Part shown: piece after piece, positions 47,801 through 54,164 of the stretch
Numbering within the stretch: position 1 is the first letter of the stretch
Layout of the letters: every line of letters begins with the position of its first letter
DNA from: Eutreptiella sp. 'Long Island Sound 2002'
Lineage: Eukaryota > Euglenozoa > Euglenophyceae > Eutreptiales > Eutreptiaceae
Assembly: GCA_964036045.1 (NCBI GenBank)
Contig: OZ038378.1
Span: forward strand, 176,040,341 to 176,104,340
Length of the DNA: 64,000 nt
Reading direction: 5' to 3'
The notes under the pieces: model-generated
Seen by the model: only the letters and a program-made list of their open reading frames with translations
What the model was told of the DNA's origin: nothing
Databases searched by the model: none
Program-made: the position numbers and the translations under genes

Positions 47801-48415
47801 GCACAGCATAGCACAGCACAGGCCTTTAAATGGCGAGTCCATGCATTTAAATGTTGAGCCCATGCTGTGAATTGGTGAGCCCATGCGTGTAAATGTTGAG
47901 CCCAGGCTTTTAAATGTTGAGCACAGCACAACACAACACGGTACAGGACACAGCACAGTGCAGTGCGCACGACAGGGTATGGCACGGGGCGGCATGGCAC
48001 AACACAGTGCAGCACACGTGCGGTCCAGTGCAGCGGCACGGCACGGCATGGCAGGGCACGGCACGGCACGGAATGGGCGAACACGGCATAGCACAGCACG
48101 ACATCGCTCCCCTCCCCCCTCCCCACATTGAGCCCATAGCCCCCCGCTGCCACTGTGCAGGTGAAGGGATTGCAGTTCATCACCGAAGGCACGGTCCCCG
48201 GACTCAGCGGGGGATGCCTCGGTCTGGACTGTATACACCAGGGCAGACCCGTGTACCCGAGCACTGTCATGTCCCACTCGGACCGTGTGTTGCTGTGGAT
48301 TCTGAGCTTTGAGGACATGCATCGGCTCCTGCATAACAGCCGCTTGGTGAAGGGGAAGTCTGCATTTGTCATGTATCAACAGCTCTTGGCCCTTCATGAG
48401 GAGCAGGCCTACTGA
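16718..48415 (+). CDS. Gene B: protein with RRxS repeats, coiled coil and three cNMP-binding-like domains (8 exons)
   Basis: Proposed exons are 16710-~17.8 kb, 20753-22040, 31201-31514, 35135-35324, 35763-35993, 38912-39052, 40130-40369 and 48161-48415. From exon 2 on, all six junctions are GT-AG and phase-matched (five in phase 0, one in phase 2). The join restores three consecutive cyclic-nucleotide-binding domain (CNBD) folds with family-typical spacing. Exon 2 onward gives about 885 residues; exon 1 could add about 345. The order is a basic S/P-rich tail, a 27-residue repeat with RRGS sites, a coiled coil, then CNBD1 (exons 3-4), CNBD2 (exons 5-7) and CNBD3 (exons 7-8). No transmembrane, kinase or GEF domain is seen, so the protein is probably soluble, perhaps a scaffold. 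Each CNBD lacks at least one of the two invariant cassette residues, so ligand binding is doubtful. The exon 1 to exon 2 link is tentative. Confidence 0.75.
18507..18560 (+). repeat. (TGTGC)n microsatellite
   Basis: Imperfect pentanucleotide repeats of TGTGC/TGCTG type run for about 50 bp. The reverse-complement pentamer builds the much longer tract at 47520-47830. Confidence 0.8.
19240..19560 (+). repeat. ~60-bp degenerate tandem repeat
   Basis: About five units carry the pattern CTCT...CTTTGGAGACCCTGATA...GGGGTTATGTAGCCACA. Single or paired copies recur at 6070-6120, 7440-7500, 33230-33400, 58985-59110 and 60490-60545, and in reverse at 55425-55470. It is therefore a dispersed family that expands locally into tandem arrays. 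Confidence 0.7.
20028..20148 (+). repeat. 120-bp direct repeat, copy 1
   Basis: It is nearly identical to 20413-20533, offset exactly 385 bp, with only about two mismatches. It contains CTCCACAACGGCC, GATTGCTGTCGGTTCACG and GTTAGTCCACGTCGTC. The pair lies just upstream of gene B exon 2 and points to a recent local duplication. Confidence 0.93.
20413..20533 (+). repeat. 120-bp direct repeat, copy 2
   Basis: This is the second copy of the 20028-20148 sequence. It ends 220 bp before the acceptor of gene B exon 2. Confidence 0.93.
20753..22040 (+). CDS. Gene B exon 2: 27-residue RRxS/T repeats and coiled coil
   Basis: The acceptor is ctcctcggcctctccag (to 20752) and the donor is CAACAGG|gtatgc at 22041. 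The frame begins with one base of a split codon, then reads YAGFKGGAPLAAAKGLRT. Residues about 65-290 are tandem repeats. The last three full units are exactly 81 bp (27 codons; starts 21381, 21462 and 21543) with the pattern GSDESQKKRRGSTYAHSPS. Earlier units are more diverged. At least seven units carry a Lys/Arg-Arg-x-Ser/Thr string, the consensus for PKA/PKG-type kinases. The exon ends with a charged helical region (EIRRHEELEARIEDKERRVQ) that looks like a coiled coil. A recently expanded array is indicated by the near-identical units. Confidence 0.82.
21290..21630 (+). repeat. 81-bp in-frame coding minisatellite
   Basis: At least three nearly identical 81-bp units run from 21381 and continue in degenerate form on both sides (about 20950-21630). 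The period is a multiple of three, so the frame is preserved within exon 2 of gene B. Confidence 0.93.
22450..23110. other. AT-rich island within intron 2 of gene B
   Basis: The base composition is clearly more AT-rich than the surroundings, with repeated TTAATTAATT-type strings and A12 at about 23010. No frame of note. It could be a matrix-attachment-like region or an old insertion; nothing decides between them. Confidence 0.5.
23453..23605. repeat. hairpin-bearing repeat H, copy 1
   Basis: It begins with GGTGATCAGGGAAGGAGCGC continuing to AACAGTGCC, then a G19 tract, then an imperfect palindrome (TTTTTTCGTACCCC ... CGAAAAAAAATATCCCACCC). The same two modules occur at 25975-26128 but in swapped order. 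Confidence 0.8.
24139..24609. mobile_element. hAT-like MITE (471 bp)
   Basis: Terminal inverted repeats begin CAGGGGTGGATATA at both ends. The left end is 24139-24152 and the right end, read on the other strand, finishes at 24609. Flanking 8-mers are GCGTGCTG and GCGTGCCG, a 7/8 match. CAGGG termini with an 8-bp target duplication are the signature of hAT elements. G-rich and C-rich tracts lie just inside each end. No transposase is encoded. A tRNA-like A-box (24384-24398) and B-box-like string (24437-24448) lie inside. It appears to split an older coding-like sequence (frames 23965-24153 and 24612-25214). Confidence 0.82.
24612..25214 (+). pseudogene. unrecognised 200-codon ORF, probable transposon relic
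   Basis: The frame is open for 200 codons directly after the MITE insertion. It contains GFLICVGSKNDRWFYVDV and GGALYTEFSTLADLVDVVLL. Together these loosely resemble the C-terminal half of viral or transposon cysteine peptidases, in which an FD-type motif precedes Gly-Ala-Leu and F-S-L-LV. No catalytic Cys is identifiable. It ends in a (GTTACA)n hexamer run. Family assignment is tentative; a relic of an old element is most likely. Confidence 0.3.
25141..25186 (+). repeat. (GTTACA)n hexamer run
   Basis: About six copies of GTTACA. Similar hexamer runs, (ACAATT)n at 24220-24242, (GTAATC)n at 24535-24555 and (GTAATT)n near 57540, lie in this and related elements. Confidence 0.9.
25975..26128. 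repeat. hairpin-bearing repeat H, copy 2
   Basis: The palindromic module (TTTTTTCGTACCCC ... CGAAAAAAAATATCCCACCC) comes first here. The GGTGATCAGGGAAGGAGCGC module follows at about 26096-26127. The order is reversed relative to 23453-23605 although both modules keep the same strand. Confidence 0.8.
26730..26791 (+). repeat. 20-bp tandem repeat, 3 perfect copies
   Basis: The unit is AGCCATGTTCTCCATGCACT, repeated three times without mismatch. Confidence 0.95.
26850..27196 (-). pseudogene. decayed gag-like fragment: zinc knuckle plus GRF-like finger
   Basis: On the minus strand the frame from 27196 reads RFKCKEAGHWVSQCPNK. This is a CCHC zinc knuckle in which the first Cys is replaced by Arg. 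After a short linker comes GVEFCGCGVADIRPPHKS, resembling the start of a GRF-type zinc finger (C-x-C-G). A stop follows at 26993. The next segment (QLFMWFVDT, compare FFMW in GRF fingers) continues in another frame, so the region is frameshifted. This pairing is typical of retroelement or other transposon nucleic-acid-binding proteins. Confidence 0.55.
30154..30560 (+). repeat. poly-C-bounded dispersed repeat P, copy 1
   Basis: C-tracts at 30154-30169, 30257-30273 and 30542-30556 delimit this stretch. The part after 30257 shares a block with 32404-32600: a GGTACC string, CACACACAGGC-like text, TCTCCCGCCCGCA, and GGGTTT...GGGGCTGT...AGTCC. It lies in intron 2 of gene B. Confidence 0.6.
31201..31514 (+). 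CDS. Gene B exon 3: helical linker and first half of CNBD1
   Basis: The acceptor is tgcttcatag and the donor is GGAACCG|gtgtgc (phase 2). The frame starts ELRILRHFMSPILKRKIHF, a basic helical stretch, then MQTLRNCGVMFQPWPEETL, which is the N-terminal helices of a CNBD. IFEAGEYICHQGDPSM and LYILTSGTVEVIQRDGN complete beta strands 1-4, with the expected Gly residues in the turns. An in-phase donor at 31492 (GAA|gtaatcc) would give phase 0 but would not lead into exon 4. Confidence 0.85.
32005..32068 (+). repeat. tRNA-like segment (probable SINE head)
   Basis: An A-box-like TTGGCTAACAGGGCTGTAG (from 32011) and a B-box-like CGGGTTGGTCCC (about 32052-32063) lie at tRNA spacing. Arms do not fold cleanly, so a decayed tRNA-derived repeat is the best guess. 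Confidence 0.35.
32404..32720 (+). repeat. poly-C-bounded dispersed repeat P, copy 2
   Basis: It begins with C16 (32404-32419) and shares the ACACACACAGGCGGTGTCTC, CCGCCCGCA and GGGTTTGGGGGCTGT blocks with copy 1. A weaker third copy may lie at 48488-48660. Confidence 0.6.
32930..33190 (-). repeat. ~42-bp minisatellite, left (inverted) array
   Basis: About five to six units read on the minus strand as GGCGTAGGTCGCGTGCACTT followed by a T-run. The same unit is written on the plus strand at 33408-33550, so the two arrays face each other across about 215 bp. Confidence 0.8.
33408..33550 (+). repeat. ~42-bp minisatellite, right array
   Basis: Three to four units of T-run plus GGCGTAAGTCACGTCCACT lie in inverted orientation to 32930-33190. 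Confidence 0.8.
34547..34765 (+). pseudogene. DDE transposase fragment (DDE_Tnp_4 / Harbinger-like)
   Basis: The 72-codon open stretch reads SLGNIAWICPLSPTAWADV, then MDYHVGSMDGAYKECPHVVV and PFIGRKSS. The D-G-A-Y plus V-P-F-I-G-R-K pattern is that of the second catalytic Asp region of DDE_Tnp_4-type transposases. The same motif (HDGAYKG...IVPFIGRKNG) occurs in the better-preserved fragment at 56890-57048. A stop cuts it off before the catalytic Glu region. Confidence 0.55.
35135..35324 (+). CDS. Gene B exon 4: second half of CNBD1
   Basis: The acceptor is ctgccgctctctcag; a second AG at 35148-35149 would give the same phase and drop five residues. The donor is CCGAAG|gtacgt (phase 0). The frame reads LATLGSPTYVGQYGVFANEP, then RAATLCCTEMVVAWVCSKED and FVTHLRALPPK. 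This is the phosphate-binding cassette and last helices of a CNBD. The cassette keeps Arg (PRAAT) but has Gln where the ribose-binding Glu normally follows Gly (VGQ for FGE). Confidence 0.85.
35763..35993 (+). CDS. Gene B exon 5: linker helices and first half of CNBD2
   Basis: The exon is 77 codons, phase 0 at both ends (acceptor cgccccag, donor CTGCTT|gtaagg). The frame reads IFKQVSSDFEQSMASIYKVT, then TSLFKGWNMDTLTSLSARMQ, PVLFPPNTVVFTKD and ARFLYVIAKVLL. It follows directly on ALPPK of exon 4, so CNBD2 sits immediately behind CNBD1. Confidence 0.87.
35994..38911 (+). other. Gene B intron 5 (2.9 kb)
   Basis: No exon or known element is recognised. Short GTCCGGCAGC-like repeats occur at 37170-37260, and T/G-rich stretches with G-tracts lie at 37955-37970 and 38250-38262. 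Confidence 0.55.
38912..39052 (+). CDS. Gene B exon 6: phosphate-binding cassette of CNBD2
   Basis: The exon is 47 codons, phase 0 at both ends (acceptor gcggtcctccag, donor GCGTGG|gtattg). The frame reads GNCKVFDPEDDSQYTVAATG, then DMIGERACIFLESQCKSVTT and LNTVQAW. It keeps the cassette Gly-Glu (IGERA) but has Lys where the phosphate-binding Arg is expected. Confidence 0.87.
39053..40129 (+). other. Gene B intron 6 (1.1 kb)
   Basis: It contains C-tracts at about 39150-39170 and 39226-39238, AGG/GAAATTGC-type short repeats (39470-39650) and GACGG/TTGGTC motifs at 39890-39990. No exon is evident. Confidence 0.6.
40130..40369 (+). CDS. Gene B exon 7: end of CNBD2 and start of CNBD3
   Basis: The exon is 80 codons, phase 0 at both ends. 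The acceptor at 40129 (ttccctttggcag) is preferred over 40096 because it gives VQAW-KLMKSDVMDAMLLHPD, the expected last strand and helix of CNBD2. It continues through a helical linker (KARLNEQFAAAMRK) to HPFLNTLSQPIVQKFYDCLW and VVEPQAAIVSAGEK, the start of CNBD3. The donor is GAAAAG|gtgcgt. Confidence 0.85.
40900..41510 (+). repeat. degenerate ~170-200-bp tandem repeat
   Basis: About four units each hold CACTTGTTTxGGCACxCCA, then GTCTAGGATCATTTTTG, then CCCATTTT...AAGGC and CTCAAAATGGGCTCA. A related fragment lies inverted at 2690-2820, and weaker relatives lie at 52490-52900. Confidence 0.75.
41700..42240 (+). repeat. ~540-bp direct duplication, copy 1
   Basis: It matches 42570-43110. Landmarks are GGTTTGGGGCTGTCG, GACATATTGTGGAGTT, GAAGTCTAGCTGCAT, GTTATAAAACCAAGA and GGTTCCACCAGCTCGGTGA. 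The copy ends in CCCTAGCCCTAACCCTAACC (to 42248), a short telomere-like string. Confidence 0.9.
42250..42560. repeat. near-perfect ~310-bp palindrome (fold-back)
   Basis: Arms of about 145 bp are inverted copies around roughly 42410. The left arm has GAGCGGCTCAAAAGGTGCTC and ATCCGTTTGGGCACCACAAC; the right arm has the reverse complements. The two strands therefore encode nearly the same peptide (HPFGHHNW). A single diverged arm lies at 40785-40935. It separates the two ~540-bp direct copies. Confidence 0.93.
42570..43110 (+). repeat. ~540-bp direct duplication, copy 2
   Basis: This is the second copy of 41700-42240, downstream of the palindrome. It ends in (GCTTGCTT)-type repeats and CCTAGCCCTAG-like text. 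Confidence 0.9.
43680..46560 (+). repeat. ~165-bp GC-rich satellite array (about 16-17 copies)
   Basis: The marker CGCCCACGAG (or one mismatch) recurs at about 44336, 44506, 44669, 44851, 44993, 45150, 45327, 45488, 45644, 45870, 46035, 46200 and 46497. This gives a period near 165 bp. Units also share GGCAGCAAAGCG, GGGGCGGAGGAGCGCC and AGCAGGAGGCAGCAC. The array lies wholly in the last intron of gene B. Ala/Pro/Arg- and Leu/Cys/Ser-rich open frames on both strands are by-products. Confidence 0.92.
46616..46735 (+). repeat. TTTG / TCCA-type tetranucleotide repeats
   Basis: Runs of TTTG, then CCTG, then TCCATCCG steps form a compound microsatellite. Confidence 0.9.
47520..48115 (+). repeat. 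(GCACA)n tract with ~22-bp interlude
   Basis: 47520-47820 is an almost uninterrupted (GCACA)n / (AGCAC)n pentanucleotide tract. 47820-47925 holds about five ~22-bp units of TTTAAATGTTGAGCCCATG type. GCACA/GGCAC pentamers resume to about 48100. The tract ends about 50 bp before the acceptor of gene B exon 8. Confidence 0.95.
48161..48415 (+). CDS. Gene B exon 8: second half of CNBD3 and stop
   Basis: The acceptor is gctgccactgtgcag and the frame is phase 0. It reads VKGLQFITEGTV, then GGCLGLDCIHQGRPVYPSTV, SHSDRVLLWILSFEDMHRLL and a C-terminal helix ending HEEQAY before TGA at 48413. This completes a CNBD fold, but the cassette Glu and Arg are both absent: it reads LGLD where FGE is expected and PVYPST where PRxA is expected. 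No downstream domain follows. Confidence 0.82.
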   Translation: MKGLQFITEGTVPGLSGGCLGLDCIHQGRPVYPSTVMSHSDRVLLWILSFEDMHRLLHNSRLVKGKSAFVMYQQLLALHEEQAY

Positions 48416-51400
48416 TGCGCCAAGGCGTACTCGCCCGAAACACGCGCAGCCGCAGCCAGAAATGTACTAGAACGGCTGATACCTGTCGGAGGAGCCCCCC
48501 CCCCCCTCTCCCATGCTTGTGGGTGGTGCCCTATGCCGGGCGGAACCCTCCGGCAAGGCCTGAATGTTTAGAACCCCCAGCACAGCACGGGCACAGGACA
48601 CCCTCCCCGGGGGGAGAGCACAGCGCCGCGACCCCCCACAGGACGCTGGACTGGAGAGACTGCGGAGATGGATGGATTGCACCATTTCCCATCGGTACAT
48701 CATCATATTTTCTTGGTGATACTCATTGGTGTCAAGTAAAATTGCTGGACCTGGGGCCATCGGAAAGGAGAATCAGCGTTCGTTTGGGGAAGACACAATG
48801 CACTCATGCGTGCTGCATACCTGTTATCCGAGGCCATCCTGCATCACACCACCAACTGATAGCGGCGAACTTATCCAAATCGCCCCACATGACCGGAAAC
48901 GACCTTGCGGGTCTGCCTTTGGTCGTGGGTGACAGCAGCATATCCTCTCCTCTTTGCATCTCCCAGCATCAGACTGTCACTTGAAAAAAAAAACAGGCAA
49001 TTTTTTTTTGTTCCTTGGTGCTGGAAACCACGGCAGATGCACAATCACCTGATCCTCATGAGCCAGGGGCGCCACCTTCCTCTGGGGCGCCTGCATCAGC
49101 AGCAATTAGGGCATCTGCAGCATAAATGAAGCAATGCTTGCATGGAATACTGCGTTGCGGAAGAGACAATGCCGAGGGTGCGGAGGACTCGGAGAACTTA
49201 CGTTGTGGAAGCTCAAACAGCAACTCCGGGTGTTTCATCAAAACCAAAAATTTTAGGCCTAAGTTGACTTGCGCAGCTGGGGCAGAAAAAATTTTGTTCG
49301 GGGATGCCATCGCCCCCAGACAATGCATTGGAAGCCGAGGACGGGGATGAGTGAGGAGGCGGCCCTGTGGTGGCCTCCAATACCGTAGGGCGAACCAAAC
49401 CAAATCCCCCCCCCCCTCCCCCTCCAGCCGGCCCCCTGCTCCCCGTGTTCAGGGTCCAGGGTGGCTAGACCGGATGCCGCTCCACCACACAATAGGTGTA
49501 AGATTCTAAGGCTCATTACCATTAATAGCAGTATAACTTTTGGGATATAAAATTGATGTAAAATTGATGTGGATGATCAAGATGCACATGAAAAGTCAAA
49601 CTCAGGATTTTTGTAATGGCCACTTGTACTTGCTTGTCAACTGTCCTTGTTCCATGGTGTCCATATCTTTTCATGGCGCATGAATGGTGTAAACAGAATC
49701 AACTCAAGGCAAAGGAGGCAAAAGCAATTCAACAATCATAACCAACTGGATGTGCTGGCGTCCTTGTTGCAATTCTCATTCATGTGGAACCTTGGTCATG
49801 CCTTATCCCAGGGGAAGCCATACACCCGCTGATATTTCGTGTAGCAGCCCCATATGCGTATCATGTGCAGTGTGACGGGTGCGACGTGTGTGACGTGTCT
49901 CACGTGTCTGACGCGTGTGAAGGGTGTGACGGGTGTGCTGAGCAAAAGCCCGATACCGGCGAGAGGGGGTGAACACAGTGCGGCAAGTTCAACTCTCGTC
50001 ACACCCGTCGCACGCGTCACCCCCGTCACATCCGTCGCACCCGACACACTCGTCACACGCGTCACACGCGTCACACCCGTCACACCCGTCACACCCGTCA
50101 CACAGCCCGGAGCAGAAGGACTCCACCCGTCGCGTCCCGCAGGAGAGGCGCAATGCATACCGGATGCCTGCACCTGGCGCGAACTCTTGAGGGAGTGCTG
50201 GCGCTACGCGTGCACCGGGCGCACCTTCTGAGGTGGGTGTTGTATTCCGGACTTGGCACTAACCCCCTCCCCCCTCCGAAACTGAACATCCCCCAGTGTC
50301 CATACCCCCCCTGGGCTTATTTGAGCAATTTCGCCGAATGTATGCCCCTCCGAGAAAAAAAAACCAGGTATGGGGAGCCATCCAAGTTCAACAGTCCCGC
50401 CACAGTCTGTCATCTTGGCAGCGCTGATGCCAGACTGTCACGCCTTGTCAACCTCTTCCGTCGCTCGGCACCCACCCATCCTTTACTGTTGTCATCAATC
50501 AACAGCCATTGCATGAAGCATCTTCCCATTGCCGATGCCTACACAAATTTGATGGGGATCAAACAGCAACTGTCACAACACTCTGCTACAGACACCCAAA
50601 AAATTCGCAAGCACGATGCATCAATTATTTCCATGTCACTGGGAAGCTTGCTGGCCAACCTACTTAGTCCCGAAAATTTGCGCACACATGAGGGCGGAAG
50701 GCGCTGGCATGTTTTAGCTTGCTGTTTCTGGGCTTGTCTGCCTTGTTTGTCCCCCGCAGTTGCCTCTTCATTGTTCAGCCCTGCGTTTGTGTGCTGAATG
50801 CCCCCACCCACATTTTTCATATCACTATTTTGGTCATTGCTGACAGCGTTGTTCTTGTTGTGGCCCGCATCAACCACAGACCCATAGTCAAAGGATCAGA
50901 AAAATTGCCACACAGCCCCCACACACCTATCATCCAGTCTCCCGCACGCCAGCGCTGCGGTGTGGTCTATGGGGACTGCCTCATTGCCCTCAGCCTTGAA
51001 AGCAGACAGCCAAGATTTGGGACGTGCCGGGCCTTACCATCGGGGCCCGGAGCACCGGGCACACACTGCCACCTCCCACCACTACCACCACCCACCCACT
51101 CACCCACCCACCCACCCACACACAGGCACCATGATTACGTCTCCTGCAGACCTACGGGCTACAGTGTGGTCCATGGGGCATGCCTCGTTCCGGTCAGCCT
51201 TGGAACCGGACCGCAGGGATTTGGGACCAGTGCCGTGCAGGGATGGCCAGGTAGTCCTGTTTTCCCCACCGACGGCGTGTCCCAATCCCCCCCGCAACCC
51301 CCCCCCCCCCCAACACAAATTAGAGGCTGCGCTCCTTGGTCTCCTTCAAGCCAGATGAATGGACACGGGTTTGGCAATACCCCATTGTGGCCCTAAGTGC

Positions 51401-53600
51401 CCTGAAGGCCTTGTGCAATATGTCCCAGTGGATATCCAGTGGTTACTCGTGGAGCCCACCCCCCTGGTACTAGCTGCTCTGAGAGTACAGAGCTCCTGCA
51501 CCGCACACCCGTTTCACCCGTGCTTTCGCTATGGCAGTGGCAGCCCCCTATCCCTCACCAGTCTGAAGAGGCGACCAGCGCAAGGCAGGTGAGAAATTCA
51601 TCTGCGGGGGGGGGGGGGGGGACTCGAGCCCCCCGAAATAGTGGTGGGGAAAAGGGGCTCCCATGACTGCGCAATACTAGGGAGGGGGACGTTGGTTGTA
51701 GGGTTACCCTTAACTATCCCTACATCTTACCTCATTCTGCCCCTTGCTTCGCTTTTAGAGAATGCAACCCCCCCCCCCCCCTCCCTTCCAACCAGGTCTG
51801 GTTTGGAGAATGAAGATACAATCAACCCGTTTCATTTGTGAGTGCCCCTCTCTTTGAGGTCCCTCCTTTATTGGGGGGACCCACTTTGTTAGATTCAGAC
51901 TCCAGCAGTGAGTCTGAGATGTCACGGTAATACCATAAGAAAAGAAATGGTGCCAATGGGAGGCCAGGGTGGGGCGCTGAAAAATTGTGGCCACAAAGGA
52001 CTGGGGGCCATGTGCTCTTCAACAAAAATACCACCACCATTGGCAGCAGTGTTGAGTGTTGTGTATGGACTACAAAACACTGTTCGTCATCAATGTGCAT
52101 CACACCACCCTGTTCAACCTGGACAAGGGTCTTTTTTGGGGCTTGTGCCCCCTGGGAAATAGGCTCAGTCACGGGAGCCCCTTTTGGTGGGGGGGGGGGT
52201 TGGGAAAAGGGGCTTGAGTGACCCCCGCCCCCTGCAAAAGAATTTTTCTAAGGCCCAGCCACGCAACAACACACGGCAATGAGGCAGTCCAGGTGGAAGG
52301 ACTCTATCCACACCCTTACCCATACCCATACCCACCCACCCCACCCCACCCCATTCTACTCTCACCTTAATTGGGCCTCACCTTAATTCCTGAGCTTGGT
52401 TTACCCTGTCGAGGTTTTACACCCCTTCTTAGGGTCCAAGGATGAGCAACACAACAGCAGCAGCAGGCGGTGAAAAAGTCCTTGCGGGGACATAGTGGCT
52501 CAAAACGGGCATCAAAGTAGCTCAAAACGACCGTAGGGCAAATACGCATCATCACAAACAAGTTCAGCTACATTTTGAGCCGTCTAGCCCGTTCTATGGC
52601 CAATTTAGTGTCCAAAAAAACAGGCGTTTTTGGGCTATTTTCACGACGATCGTCCTGAACGTTCATGACGATCGCCGGTGCGTCAAGGGGCGTTTTCAGC
52701 GAGGGCCGTTCTTCTTCCATAGGGATTGGCCTATCAAAGGAATGCAAATCGGTGCTCTATCAGGCATGCGCCATGCGGTGGTGCCACGCGGTGGTCCATT
52801 TTAGGGTGAAAATGAGCCGCTTTTGAGCCGTGTTTCACAATGATCGTCCTGACCGTGTAGGAACACGTTGAAAGCAAGCGGTCTTTTTCACGGTGATTTC
52901 CAATGCGTTCAGCAAGACTAGGACCCAGCTCGGTCCTAGTTGAAAGTCTTGATTAAGTCTCACTCTCACCTCCCCCCCTCCCAATCTCTTCTAAGGGGAC
53001 CTCAGCTGCCTCTGCATCCCAAGCCTTAGCCCCAAGAGAAAAGTGCTGATTTAAAGATACACAGAATTCAAAATTTGAGAAAGTTGCCGAGGCTCACACC
53101 GCTACACCCTGCGGCCAGCTGTTTTGCTGGGTTCAACACTGATCTGCTGCGATGAACCCAAGTCCCGTGTTGGCCGCGGTGATCTGCTTCGAAGGCTGTT
53201 GCCCCCAATGTACATCACTTCCCCTGTTGAAGCGCACCTGCAACAACGTGTTCTACTGAGAATCTGAAGGCAGCAGTGTGTACCCCCGCCCCCCGTGCAT
53301 AGTAATCGCCCTTGCATAGTAAGCGGGGGGGGGGGGGGGGCGAGGGAACCGTCACGTCCTGTTTCACAAATTTACTCAGAAGGTCGGATACTGAGCTTTT
53401 CCTGTGCGTTTGCTGGCTGGACAAGGTGGTATTATGGATGCATTGCTGTGTACATCAGATTTCTTGCATCCAAGGCACTCCACTGTAACCCCCCCCCCCC
53501 CTTGTAATAGCCACGCCCTTGTCCAAGCTACAGTAGCCGCAGGGAGTATTAATTCCGTACTTTTGCATAGCTATTAAGAGGGGCTGGGGGTACCTTGTAT
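48416..53600. other. repeat-rich DNA 3' of gene B
   Basis: No host gene is supported. The stretch 48990-49110 resembles 33815-33900 (CTTGGTGCT...GAAACCA...GCAGAT). A 205-bp-spaced duplication lies at 50950-51040 and 51152-51246. The frame 50153-50797 (+) is open for 214 codons but matches nothing known. C/G tracts occur at about 51300, 51606, 51766, 52187, 53325 and 53489. 52490-52930 carries diverged copies of the 41-kb repeat family. Confidence 0.45.
49870..50105. repeat. inverted 9-bp minisatellite pair
   Basis: The left array (49870-49940) is built of GTGTGACGG-like 9-mers. The right array (49998-50105) is built of CGTCACACC 9-mers, the reverse complement. They are separated by about 57 bp. 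The DNA or its transcript could form a long stem. Confidence 0.92.
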
Positions 53601-53639
53601 CATGCAGAACACTTCAGTGTTTTGCAATTTCAGCCATAG

Positions 53640-53948
53640 ATGTTGATCATATTGAAACCAGCCAGCTGGTGCTGTTGTCAATTTCCAACCTTCTGCCTGC
53701 CAAGATTGTGCTTGCCACAGGAGTTGGAGCCCACTGCCAAGCCCCCTGCCAAGCCTACGCCCAAAGCTGCCAAACCTCGTGCCAACCCCTCAACCAAGAG
53801 TGCAGCCAAACTTGCTGCCCAGGTGGCAGCCAAGTCTGCAGCTGGAGAGCCCATTCTTGTGGCCCCTGTAGAGCATGTGCAGCTCTTCAGAGTCAAATAC
53901 TCCCGGCAGAAAAAGTGGCACACAGAGCCTGTTTCTGAGCAGAACTGA
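53640..53948 (+). pseudogene. Lys/Ala/Pro-rich ORF X1 (paired with 54165-54611)
   Basis: The frame has repeated AKPPAKPTPKAAK-like text and ends EHVQLFRVKYSRQKKWHTEP. The second half is related to ERVQLSRMRYKRGTGFHSGF in the ORF 0.7 kb downstream. The two look like diverged copies of a small basic protein or transposon exon. No family is recognised. Confidence 0.3.
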
Positions 53949-54164
53949 ACATGCATCCCAACAGGCCGTTCCTGGTTCATTTTGTGGTTCATATGCCCTT
54001 GTGTCTGCATGACTGGTTTCGTGTCGCGCATCCTTTGCATAGTAATGTGGGGACTTGGGGTATGTTCCCTCAGGGGAGCGAGGATACTGTCGCGCACAGG
54101 TGATTGCTATGCAAGGGGGGGGGGGGGGACACAGTACACAGATACTCTACACATCTAGGAATGG

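Larger units (their letters stand above)
40370..48160 (+). other. Gene B intron 7 (7.8 kb, satellite-filled)
   Basis: GT-AG, phase 0. In order it holds poly-G and poly-C tracts (~40540 and 40589-40604), the 40.8-43.1 kb complex repeat with a central palindrome, a C-rich stretch (43323-43455), a 2.9-kb ~165-bp satellite, tetranucleotide repeats and a (GCACA)n tract. The long frames seen on both strands in the satellite come from GC-rich, stop-poor repeats and are not genes. Confidence 0.75.

Noticed and set aside
47357-48397. Minus-strand frames of 317 and 346 codons, Cys/Ala/Leu-rich
   Set aside because: They translate the (GCACA)n tract and overlap gene B exon 8 on the other strand. The composition is that of a simple repeat.
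49870-50105. CRISPR-like array
   Set aside because: The 9-bp repeats have no unique spacers and occur in opposite orientations in eukaryotic DNA; it is an inverted minisatellite.
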